The notes beneath the pieces are model-generated. The model was not told the origin of the DNA. It was given only the letters and a program-made list of their open reading frames with translations, and made no database searches. Source: Litomosoides sigmodontis (lineage: Eukaryota > Nematoda > Chromadorea > Rhabditida > Onchocercidae). Taken from it: a stretch of 64,000 nucleotides of DNA. Both the position numbers and the translations under genes were made by a program. The stretch lies in NCBI GenBank assembly GCA_963070105.1, contig OY718804.1, positions 8,291,817-8,355,816 of the forward strand, written 5' to 3'. Shown one piece after another: positions 27,201 through 39,310 of this stretch. The first letter of the stretch is position 1, and every line of letters begins with the position of its first letter.

Positions 27201-29098
27201 GAAAATAAATGCCACTGACAAATTTTCGTCAATAATCGAAAGCAACAAATAGTTTCTACAAATTGAAAGAATTTGTATTGGAAAAACTAATTCATCGGTT
27301 GTTCAATTTTGAACTGATTATCATCCGCAAATATTATCAGTGATCCATCAAAGACCAAACATGTTTCTTGCATCTTCGCCTACTTGGTGAGCGAGCTCAG
27401 ACTAGCTTACTGATAATATACCTATTAGAGTTAATCAAATACCTTCCACTGCACATGAGAAGTCATTTCATTTTCTGACTGAAAACCTATGCTTTGTACG
27501 CTTTGTACCTTACTACCTACCAACCTTCTGCCGCCGCCGCTTCGGTTGGTTCTTCTCCTCCACTACCACTTCGATGAAATGAATTGCCAAGCTTTCTTTT
27601 TCTTTAAGAAATGTTGCGAAATAATGATGAATCTTTCAAAATCAAAAAACAAAAGTTGCATTTGAGGAGAAACAAAAGAAAATAGTTATCTTCCACTTCA
27701 ACAATTTCATCACTTTGCACTGTTGCACACTCCGAATTAAACAAACACAGAAAAAAACAGTGTGAGCAGAAGACCAACCAGACGAAATGCGCTACGAGTT
27801 AGTAAATGATGTCAGTGTGATTTGTTCGTCTTTTTAAATTATCCACAAAAAGGCATCTCATATTCGTAAGAAATTTACTACGTTAGAAACACATTTGCAT
27901 ACAGTTCGATTACTTTGTTGTACGGATAAGTTCTCCAACGATTTTCATATTTCTTACAATTGAAAAAAAAAACCGTAATCGTGGAAATTAGAATTACTGA
28001 ATATAAATACGCCACTGTGAAATAAAATCGAGAGAGAGGGAGGACGAGGATGGATGGACTATGTTAGGTATGTGAGAAATATAAGAGACAAAAGATAAAA
28101 TCACAATGATTCGCCTTGATTTTCATATACTGAAAATTGGAGTGAAATGGTCTGAAGGGGAATCGACAGAGAAACAGTTAATACGTTAATACGTTGAAAG
28201 GAAAAGAATACTAATTATTCGCCGGGTTCATCGAGAAGCTTTACCCCCATTGTTTAATTTGTAGCAAAAAGAAAGAAGTGAAGAGATTGAATCATTTTGG
28301 TGTTAAAAAGAGTATTAACAAACTTTTTTGGAACTTCACAAAATTTTTCAAATTTTAGCAAAAAACTGCTCCTTTCTACCTATTCATCATTCTCCCCTTC
28401 TCCGCACATTCCAACAAAAACAAATCAATAGAATTGCAAATTCGGAAGATCATTTACTTAGGCCAGCTCAGCTCAGCAAATTGAACTTTAAAAGTTCTTC
28501 GAGCAGGTTCAACGGCTAATTTCTCAGCAACGATGAAAACATGCCACCGTTCACAACTAAAAGAGTTACTGCCATTGCTCCACAGACTTTACTTTTTTCT
28601 GCTACCAGCTGCAAAACCACTTATACAGAAACAAACAGGATACATTGGAACGAAATATTTTACTTCTATGATCCACATAGAACATGTAATTCAAATGACA
28701 GTAGCAAGTAATGACACACTAACAGTATGTCCTTCCATCTGATATTAACATATGTGACCATGAAAAAAACTGTTTCCTATATACAACCATCATAGAATAG
28801 AAGTGTTAAAAAACAAGTATATTTGAGCCCTAACATTCCCGAAAAAAAACCTCCGAAATTTTAATCTCACCGCCTTAATTTTTCCTTCATTAACCTCTTC
28901 TCAAATAGTAATTAAAAATAAATAAGACATTTGAGATGACCTTAGCAATTAATAAATGCAACAAATAGATCGGCAATAACTTCAGGATAATCCTGGAATC
29001 AATATCTATAAATTGCCGTTAGTGTTTTGGAAATGCAACAAAACATTATATACACTAAAATTTTTAGAAAGGCCTAATGAGATTATAAAGTGTAATTT
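24210..29098. other. Aldolase upstream region and spacer to MED1
   Basis: No convincing gene. Three GATA-type motifs (TTATCA 24964, TGATAA 24977, TGATAA 24994) sit within 36 bp about 0.8 kb upstream of aldolase. GA, CT and AC runs occur at about 25990-26014, 26353-26397 and 26685-26712. Short plus-strand frames at 28328-28519 and 28533-28742 have no recognised domain or splice partners. Confidence 0.45.
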
Positions 29099-29121
29099 AT
29101 GAATAAAAAAGTGTTTTCAGT

Positions 29122-32100
29122 CTATTCCTCATCTGCAACAATTTTCAGAGCCTCCGTCGGACTGTCCTGCATTTTAGACATAACCGTAGCCGTATCGGAC
29201 AAACTGGAAGTAGATTGTTCAGATGGTGAATTCCTAGGTGATGGTTGTCGCTGTGGTGCCAATGCCATCCAACGGCCTGATGAAGAAGGTGGTGGCATGA
29301 AATTTGCACCACTCAACACTGACGGTATCATTCGGGGTAGTGCTACCAACGGTCTAAATTGATTTCTGCAATTGTCAATCTTTCAGGAAACATGCTATCT
29401 TACAGTATATATCTGTGTACTATTTAATTCCTGTCCCAGTGAAAGTGCCGCTAGATCAAAAATGAAAACAGTAGATGAGCACTGATAGTGTAGCACCGGT
29501 AGAGAAAAAATTACGCAAACAAAAGTACGTGTCAAAGCACAACCAACCCTTCATTTACTAAAATTTTGACATGCGTTATTTCCACTCAAATAGGATCTAC
29601 TTCGTACTTGAAGTTTGAAGACACACCATAGGACCACTACAGTCAGTCTACTTGATAAAAACGGATGTTTAATGAAATTATACGAAACATACTGAACTTT
29701 TCATGCACTTTAACAGTATATGACCAACACACATGTTCTTACCTTGGTGGATGATGCATCACATTTCGTGGATCCGGTAGCAATGGTCGTCGGCCTGGTA
29801 ACATTGGTGGCATGCCACCCATTCCACGGAAAAGAGGTGGTGGGGGTGGTTCAGCTGGCGATTTCAGAATTGATTTCGGTTTGGACGGAAATATCGAAGA
29901 TGCCCCAGCGGATGAAAACGACGATGAAGCTGTTATTGCTGCTGCTGTAGTTGTTGTAGTTGTTGACAACGATGTTGGAGGAGTCACTTGCACCAATGAA
30001 CAACTCGAATTCTGAGCAACATTTAAATGCGCACCGGAGGATGATGGTATAGCCACAGCTGGTGTTGTCGTTGTTGTTGGAGTCGGACTTTCACATTTTT
30101 CATTTTCCATTACCTAGTTCACTAATTATACCAAGCAAAAACTAAAACAGACCAATGGCACAAATTTCAACTTCCCACCTAAGTGCAGCAAATTTAGGCA
30201 AGACCCACTCCTTTCACTATTACAAATTGATAAACCTGAGCAGTTATCATGTTAAAATAGAAATTGTTAAAATCTTCATGTACAGTTATATGGCAAAGAC
30301 ATACTTTCCTACCAAAATAAAATGATTACCTTTGGTATCTTGAAGTTTTTAAGACTAGCAAAAGCGAGTGCTTGCGGAAATTCAACTTTTGGCGACACTG
30401 TTGTCGTTGTTTTTTGCTCACCTAATGGTCGATCCAGTTTCATTTTCTAGAAAAATTTATTACCTTTATAAAACAAGACTTCGAATAAGCTTATGTAAAA
30501 CTGGTTTTCCTAAAGTTAGTGCGTCGACATCTTCCAGCTTTTAAGGTGACTACTTCTTTTACATCATTGAGATACAAGAAACGCTTTCTAACGTCGAACG
30601 CTATTGCATCAAATTCCTTTCAGCATAATCTACCTAATTTGAGATCAATTCATATTCAGCGTATATATTTACCATTCTTAAGATTTCTTCAGCTCTTAAA
30701 AAGTTTTAGATCCAAATTCCATTACTTGACGGATCGTTCCAACAAGACACCTAATCAAAATGTGACCATCACATACCTTACTACTGCTACTAAATTCGCC
30801 TTTACGTTCTCTTTTACCCGCCTTACGAGCACGTTCATCTGGTGTGCATCGATTTTTCTCTTTCAACTGTTTTTGTCTCAAGAGTGTCTTCTCCTCCTTT
30901 GATCTCGATGACGAAGGCGGCTGACCGACCAAGCGCATAGACCTATTCAGAAGATGAAATAGGCGATAAAAAAGCCTATAGAAGTAGTTAATAATTTAAG
31001 AAGTATAAATACATTATGAAAAGGAAAACTATCAAATACACTAACGATGGCACGCCACCAGATGAAGACTGGAATGGCACAGCAGATGGTCGCCCAGATG
31101 CTTGTTGTTTCAATTTAATCATTATTTTCAACTCTGAGCCATAACCTGGCTGCTCCGTATTCATCTTTGTCAGGTTTGGTGATATTCGCGCACCAGGCGA
31201 TGATGTTGATATTGATGGACTGTCACGTTTAGTAGAAGCAGGCTAAAATATTAGTAAAATATTAAAAATTAAATATTGACTTTGCTACTTTCTCCTTATG
31301 TTGCCAATTATTATTCAGAAAAGTATGTATTAAGCCTCGATTCGCATTTTTAAAACGTAAAATAAAAAAAACCTGCCAATGTACGAATTAAATGTCAAGT
31401 GAAAAAAAAACGTTACTTCAGTTGGTTTACTAACTGGTTCCGATTCATCGTCGTATAAATCAGAAGCTAAATAAGGATTTGATGTTGCTGAACTGCTACT
31501 GCTTGCCGGCGTTGTTTTGCAGTGTAGTTTTCCTACCACTGCTTCAAGGCTTCCTTTTCGCGCTTTTTGGGCCAGAAGTGCTGTTGACTGCATTGAACTG
31601 CTATTGACAGATGTTGGAGATGAGCTCGTTGGGGGCGTAAGTTCCACTGCCTGCCCACTATAAATATGGAAAAATTAGAAACTTGCTATATTTCGTAAAG
31701 AAGTGAACATTTTCACTCGATTCATTTGGGACAAAATGAAGAACAAAACCAAATGTTAATACAGAAAAATGCAAAATTATACAAAATTTCAGCTATCCAG
31801 AAAGGCATCACTCAACATGAAAGCAAATTCTAAATTTTTTGCATATAATTCATCCTAATAACAGCCTAAACCAAGACAAAATGATATGAAGAAAAAAATG
31901 AGTGCGTAACAAAGGAGAGGAGGAGGATAAAATATTTTAAATATGATTTACAAAACAATATCATTGTTAAAGGCATGTCAGAAAAAAATTTGCAAACTTT
32001 ATATACATAATGAAAATCCCATAAAAGTAACAAATACCCCTTTTCGAATTGCCAAAAATGAGCGAAAAATCTATAATTAAGTTCGTAAAACATACCTCGA

Positions 32101-35100
32101 CGAAACGGATGAAAGACATGAAGGCGTATTTAACGACGAAGACTTGCTAACCAATGATGAAGTTGCTAATGAGGAAGAGAGATTTCCAACTGTAGTCATT
32201 TGTGGCGCTGAAGTACTGCTACCTGCAGCAAGTTGAGCTGATGATTGCGGTATCGAAGCACTACAAACAGGAGGAGGTGGATCAGTTTCATCATCCGATG
32301 ATTCTTCAGTCCCATCAAATTCGGATGCTTCTGAACGATTTTCCTGTGATAAACTAACTGAAAATGAATAGAATTAGAATTGATGATTTAGCAAATTTAA
32401 AACTTTCTGCTAGAAATGTTACGAAAGCTCTCATTACTTTCCAGTTAACACGTACAAACTCAATATAACTTCAAACAAGTTTTATAAAGAAAGGTTTTCT
32501 TGCACCGCAATTTTATGCCTTCATCAATCACTTAATTTGTTAACTCCTGGATTCGGATTAGCACAACCGTGTCCTAAATAAATAGATCAAAAAACAAAAT
32601 TCAAGGACTATCCAATCAATTCAAAAATATCTGCAGTTACCAGATGGCATTTGCGAAGGATAAACTGGCATCTCAGAGAAGGAACGTTGTAACATAGGAC
32701 GATTCATTGTAAACTGATGTGAATGTGCAGAAGACGCAGGTATATGAGCAGCTTTCCGGGGCCTTCGAGGACGTCTTGCTGTCGAAGTTCCTGTAAAGCG
32801 GAAATCTTTTTGACGGAAAAGACTGACCTTAATTTTACATTAGGATTTCACAGAAAAGAATTAGTGTCGGGAACAATACAATTATGATTATAGTCTTCAC
32901 AATACAAACAGTCTCAAACGAATTTTTCAAAAATCGGAAAAAAACTACCTCGAGGTTTGCGCGTCGGAATATTCACACCACGAAACATTAGACCAGTATT
33001 TTGATCAAGGCTTGGACGACCTGGATCTAACGTTCGATCACCCACATTTCCCGCCTTACGGCCTCGACCCCGACGCTTCAAAGTCGGCTGAGCACTCAAT
33101 GAACCCCTGCTACTTTGAATGGCCGCAAAAGAATATGGACTTTGCCCTGTTTCTGGAAAATGGAATTGTTGACCTGATGATGTTCCCATTGAACTTGCTG
33201 AGTTCATACGAGGTGGATCATCGAATTCAAAAACATCTGTCGGATTACTCATCGGTGTTTGCTGCTGAAAACAGGAACCACTGTACTATAACGAAATCAC
33301 GTCTTTTGAAGAATGTTAGCATATTCACAACTCATTTATTTTTCTTCTGTTATCCTTTTTTCCATCCCTTTGCACTTCCCACTCTAGCAATAACTATTCA
33401 TGCATAGTATAATATAAACCGCAAGACGCTGGCGTGCAATGTCGAGTGGTGAGAGTTGTGAATAGTTTCCTGCATGGGAAGCGCGATAACGTTCGTTAGC
33501 TGGTGACGGCGACTGCGACGGCATTTGCGGCCGAAGCCTTTGACTCTGCAAAGCCTGTTCTTACAAGTATTTGGGAAGAAATAATCTGACAGTTAAATTA
33601 ACTCACCACTAATTCATTAATATGTTATGTTACTCTGAGTCAAAGATTTAGGATATTCGGAATCCTACTGAGAGTTAATTTATCACTGAATCTACATCTT
33701 CCCTTTCATTACCAGAACAAAAAAATACTTGCCTCATTAGTCGACGGTGAACAGCGTTCCACGGTGGACGAATGGTTACTATGCTCGGAAATATTTGATT
33801 CACCATCATCGATACTTGCTGCCATGTCACAAATTGCATCCTTCAAAATTTCTGTAAACCTCTTCAAAACTCCAAAAAGTGATGAATTAAAATACGCTCA
33901 TTTAAGATAGAATTTAAAAAAGAATCTGAACTGAAAACCCCTCCTTACAGAGTTATGCTCCGAGCACCTCAACCTATCCACTTTAAATCTTATTTCCGAC
34001 ACATTTATGTATATCGAACAACTTCGGTGTAAGCACACAAATAAGAATGGAAGATTTTCTCGAGAAACTACCAAATGCATCTTCATACAGGTCACAACGA
34101 ATGATCAAGGGTCGAGATGTCAAGCAGTCGGATTATGAACAAATATAATTTTTTGAATCACGCACCCATCCGTTGCAATAAATTTTAAAATACGAATTCC
34201 AATGCTGAGTTGTTAGCATATCCCTTTCGTCTTTGTTTAGTCTTTTCACTCGGCTTTATATTTAATTAAGTCAAGTCTACTACCTTTCGAATGCATCCAA
34301 TTTTAGATATAAAGTAATGGTTTAATTTGTTTGCTGCATAGGCTTCCGCTTGCAGATACTTCAATTTCCAGAAATCATTATTCCGTATCGTAGTTTCAGT
34401 AAAATAACTACGTAGTGCTGCATCAGAACCAGAGTTGAATAAGCAGAATTACAGATCTGTGTTTACATCTTAAAGGAACAGAAACTAAGTGGTTGACTTA
34501 ATCATTCCGTTGTATCTCTCAATGACTCCACAAGTAAATACTCGAATCTTACTATACTGTAGTCCTTGGCCATAATATATACTGATTCGTTACATTCGCA
34601 GTTGCTTATAAGTCCGTATTTCTTTTCATTAAATTTAAAATTCCCACCAATGAATACAAAATCCCAGAATTTTCGGAAAATTTAGAACAGAAATAATGTA
34701 CCAAAACAGAGAAGGCATTGATCGTCATCGTATTTTCAGAATGTATACGACTCGTACGTGGTGCAAGCATTTCGTTACGTGGAGGTGCCGTACACTGTTG
34801 CGCTCCATTCATGGGCTTCTGAGGTGGTATTAGTTCTTCTATCTTTTCAAGCTCTTTGAAAAGTGCTAACAAAGACAGCGGCGACTGCCTTCCTAAGGTA
34901 TTGATATCACGTGAACAATTAAGATTAATTCGTTCATCCACCACGTATTCGTGTTCTGTCTTGCAATAGTTAATACTGCTATCCGTTATGTTTGGAACAA
35001 ACAACCAAGATTGTGACATTTTAACGTCGCAGTTATTATCAACATTTTCGCTCATCACAAATGGTTTTTCAAGCGCAGCTAACGAAATAGCGCCTCCACG

Positions 35101-38100
35101 TCGCAAAACACTTCGCATCATTATTGCCAGCGACCAGCTTCTGCAGGAAAAACAGATCATATTTTAGTTTAAAGAATAAGTCGTTTTTTGCTTACTATTT
35201 ACGAACGCAGAATGTCTTCAGATTTCAATAAAAGCTTTGATGGGGTCATCGTTTCAAATCAATATTTTTTCGAAGTTATCGGTACGTTACAATTTCAACA
35301 CAGTTAAGTGTTGAAAACCAGGTACTTACTTGGCAAGAATTGCTGTGGCGTGCTGCGATTCCGGAAGCACCGCTCCATTTATTACGCATTCTAGCGAAAC
35401 ATTAACGTTTGCCGGTGATACAGTAACACGGGCTGGAAATATATAGTTCTGTATTTTTCGAAGTATTAATCGTTACATGCAGATGTAGTATAATCGCTTA
35501 GTTGCTCGTTTTACTGTTCATTACCGCATATCATGCAGCATTTCACTCGTCTGCTCTGCGCATCATACAGATTTATCGGCTGTCTTCTACTAACAATTCA
35601 CCAGTCTAATTCACTAATCACTAGTCTATTTTGAAAACTTTCAAATAAACGTTTTGTTTTAGTTACTATTTTTTCCGAAAAACATTTCACATACATAACT
35701 TTTACTAGTGTAAAATACGTTCAAATTTTAAGACAGTGATATTGAGAAAAAATTTTAATGTAAAAAAGATGTTTCCGAAAACATTACCTACAAAGAGATT
35801 CTTTTTCAGGTAGAATTGCACATCAAAAGAGTCGATGTACGAAGATGCAATACGAATATCAACGAAATTTTCATCAACACATGCACTACGACTATGAGCT
35901 CTCACAAGGCTCTCGAAAAACGCATTGTGAGCCAGTTGTGTACGAATAATACTTATAATAAAAACCACATCTTGTAAATGAGAGAATGGTATCTGTAAGA
36001 ATTAAATATCTTAAAGCCCACAAAATCTTGGCAAAAAATATACTTTTAAACTTCCTGTAAACTTTTGAGGTATTATAGTTTACAATCATCGAACTGTTTA
36101 AATCTGAGAATACTAGTCAATTCACCTGTCTTAAAATGCCATCTTCTTGTGAACATGTCATTGAATAATCTAAAATATAGTGCTGTGTCGAACAACCCGG
36201 TAGACGAACAAAAAGGTCATGACATTCCTGAAAGAATTCAGCCAACTGTCAGCAACATAGATGAAAAAGTTCCGGGAAAATGAGAAAAAACTTATCACTA
36301 TTGCTTTCTTTTTCAAAGCTCCAATACTGATACAAATACTCTTGCAATATTTTAATCGGTTAAGACCGTAAGTTTTCGAAGTGTATTTGTATTTGATTTA
36401 ATCCAAAAAAAAACACTCTCTGATGACTTTATGGTAAAAAGAGTCTCAAATATGCGCAAAATGGCCCGAAACAAATACAAAAAACAGATGCCTACCTCAC
36501 TTTCATTCAATAAATACTGATACAAATTACAATATCCTTCAACATTCAGTGGAAGTGATGCAATCTTAGCAAGTTTTTTGATTGCAGCTGATGAAAATAT
36601 TATTGGTCTCGAAAACCGTAAACAGAATGAAGCCGGCAGCTGGCGACCTGATACACCATTGCGCCATTCGCCACTACAAAAAATTACGATCGTTAAGATA
36701 ATTAAGCTATACGTAAACTTACTGTGTGTAAATGTAAATGATAAAAAAACTGATGCATACTGTGCAAAAAGTGTAGTATCGGAGAAAAAGTTTGGAGTTG
36801 AACTAGAGACAATGCATAATTGAAGATATGGCTCCACATCATAAAGCACTGAAAGTAATTAATTATAAAGTAATTATAAGGTTGATTATATGTAGTGCCC
36901 GCCTGATTTGGTAGGTATGATGCCATCAAAGGAATGTCATCATAGCTGTTCGCTATAATAGGTATATATATATATATTTCATTCTGTCAAACCTAAGCTA
37001 TTCAATCTGTTTTGGAAGAGAGTAGCTTACCTTGCTCATCTGTAGGAGACATAATACCACCGGAAGCAGTGTCCAGGAATATTACAGGTTCGACAAACGG
37101 ATAAACAGTAAATGGAGTTGATTCAGTTCGTGGTTTACAAAGGCCTAAAATACCACCGTTTATTTGTTCAAAGACCGACGAAGTACTACCAGACATGTTC
37201 AGGAGATCTTTTTCAGCGTACTCCAGTGACCGCAAACAATACATCTTTTCGTCCCTGAAAAAGAATCCTCATTTTTAGAGATTTTAACTTCTGGTAAAAT
37301 ATCAGCACACAATACTGGAAAAGATATCTGCATAAAATTGCCTGCCTAAAGTAAATTCCGTAATAGATGAAAAACTTAGGTAGCAAGAGCATGAGTTGAA
37401 ATAGTAATAAAAACCGTAGCATCACCTTGACAAATCTGATGGAACAAGATGAAACATTGCTGTCAGTGCTGTATGCACAAGATCCCATCTGTTACGAGAA
37501 ATGTAAACCCGAAGTGTTTGCGCTTCCACTGCACGCTCACCAAACCAAGATACTGAACAACTGTTAATTTGTTGACCATCAGCAGAAACAGTGATTTCAA
37601 GTGAAAAATCGGCATTCCGAATTTTGTAGTATCCTTGATGAACTTGGAAATCACTTCTGAAATAAAGGTAAATAAACATACACCAAGAAGATCCTTAACA
37701 TTGAAGATATAATTGCTTAGCGGGAAGATATTCAGGAATTGGGTCACATCAGACAACGTTAAGAGATACCGTATTAAAGTTCAAAACGCAATTTATTTAG
37801 TTTTCAAGGTTTTTTTTTACAACTCATTTTCCCATTTATCATATAACACTTACGATAAGCTATTGGCAAGATGTCGTAAATGTGTAGATAAATCACGATT
37901 ACTATCCGATGGCATGTGTTTCCTCATATCAGCAGCTGCTTGCATTAAATCCTCCTTATCATCAGCACTGAGCACAAAACGCTTCTCCTGTAAGACAACC
38001 ACTCTCACACATCTTTCATATTCCAGGTATTATTTTCTTAATACAATGGTCTTCAAAAAATTCTAACGATTTAAAGGAAAATGACATTAAAAACCTTAAG

Positions 38101-38549
38101 ATACAAAATCTTTTCATGCGTTGATTTCAACAGCTTCAGTCATCATAATGAACAGAAAAAATAAAAATGAAATGTTGTGAGGCAAGAACAAACTTTACAG
38201 AAATACAAGTTTGATTCCCAACAAAACCACTTGAAAACACATACAATCCTATAGGAGGTGCCACCCATCCCATGGTAAAATTTCTTTTGTGGCAAGAATT
38301 TGATGATTGAAAAACGGTCCTAGAGCACAATCCTTAAAATCAAATTACAAAAAATGTCACAAAAAAACACACCATAAGATTTCGACGTAACAGTTGTGAC
38401 AAATAATCCCATGAAAATTTAAGCGATGTTTGCCGAATTTTTTCAAGACGAATTTCCTCTTCAACCTCTTCCAGACTAAAATCAACCAGGTTATCACATT
38501 TAGCATTATCCACCTGCTCTTGCTTTTCCGTGACGCTTCCCTTTTCCAT
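29122..38549 (-). CDS. mdt-1.1: Mediator complex subunit MED1 (MDT-1.1/SOP-3 type)
   Basis: Nuclear co-activator subunit linking sequence-specific factors to RNA polymerase II. Exons: 38373-38549, 37854-37987, 37426-37656, 37031-37254, 36723-36848, 36496-36647, 36126-36227, 35788-35992, 35330-35432, 34702-35140, 33733-33840, 33420-33545, 32949-33264, 32641-32790, 32096-32357, 31417-31657, 31046-31242, 30777-30942, 30330-30446, 29743-30113, 29122-29365. They sum to 4191 nt, about 1396 aa. Residues up to about 484 form the Med1 domain: YYKIRNADFSLEITV, MYCLRSLEYAEKDL, GGILGLCKPR, QLPASFCLRFSRPI and IIRTQLAHNAFF align in order with human MED1. The remainder is Ser/Pro-rich and basic, as in the family, with AT-hook-like motifs (772-779, 820-827) and a Pro-rich stretch (PPPPPLFRGMGGMPP). 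An LSQLL string occurs near residue 50 but inside the conserved domain. Least certain are the exon 4-6 joins and the acceptor of exon 33733-33840. Confidence 0.9.
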
Positions 38550-38556
38550 AACCTTC

Positions 38557-38558
38557 CT
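38557..38558 (-). other. 3' splice acceptor just upstream of the MED1 ATG
   Basis: On the minus strand AATTTCAG is followed by GAAGGTT and then ATG, leaving a 7-nt leader. This fits spliced-leader addition. Confidence 0.5.
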
Positions 38559-39289
38559 GAAATTCAATCTGTATCAAAATTTCACGTTTCCAATTTTTTT
38601 CATAACCAATAATTGCAGCTGACACATATTCCACGTACAATTTAGCTTCATAAGTATCGATTTCGCTAATTAAAGTAAGCACTCGTCATTAAGTTATTTC
38701 TACTTTCGTAACATTTGTTCTCCTCTCAGCTCGTAATACTTTATTGCAACTACTTCAGCAGTGCATGAGTTATGACGAAGATAGTCTAATAACCAAAACG
38801 GATTGTAATGGATTATAGTATAGAAGCAACATTAGCTTATATTAAACGTGAAAACGCTAGCGGATGCAACCGTACATAGTTATATGCACGTAATAACCAC
38901 ACGCAACACAAACATCATGACACACCCATGCAGAAATCAATATCCATGTGCTTAGACGAGACAATTGCATAGCGCCGTTTTCCACCGTGTCAAACCTCTG
39001 GTGTGAGAAATTAAAAAGAATTGAAGGACGACGGGAGGTAGTACAGCGAGGGTGGCGTTACAAGTGGCACGACGTGCTGAGACGTGAGAAATTGATAAGG
39101 TTGACGGTAAGTTACGGTAAATGTGAGAGAATTGTCACGGATGGAGAGTGGAAGAAATAAGTTGTGTGAATGAAGAGGAGCAAGGTTCTACGAAATTTGT
39201 AAGTTACATTATGTCGAATGAAGGAGGTCAATTTGTGATACGTTTATCACGTGTGAAAAGTGGTGTTTTGAATGGAAGGAATTATTTGC

Positions 39290-39291
39290 AG
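39290..39291 (+). other. 3' splice acceptor upstream of the UBXN4 ATG
   Basis: ATTATTTGCAG ends 19 nt before the chosen ATG at 39311. It excludes the in-frame ATG at 39272, which would lie in the outron. Confidence 0.5.
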
Positions 39292-39310
39292 GAAGCAGAG
39301 GAGGAGAAAC

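Larger units (their letters stand above)
38550..39310. promoter_or_regulatory. Divergent promoter region between MED1 and UBXN4
   Basis: The two start codons, facing away from each other, are 761 bp apart. No other gene fits. On each side an acceptor-like sequence precedes the ATG: TTTCAG (minus strand, at 38557-38558) and TTTGCAG (plus strand, at 39290-39291). The region should therefore hold two outrons and a shared or bidirectional promoter. No specific factor site is recognised. Confidence 0.5.

Noticed and set aside
33012..33407. 131-codon plus-strand frame
   Set aside because: Shadow of the MED1 exon 32949-33264 on the opposite strand.
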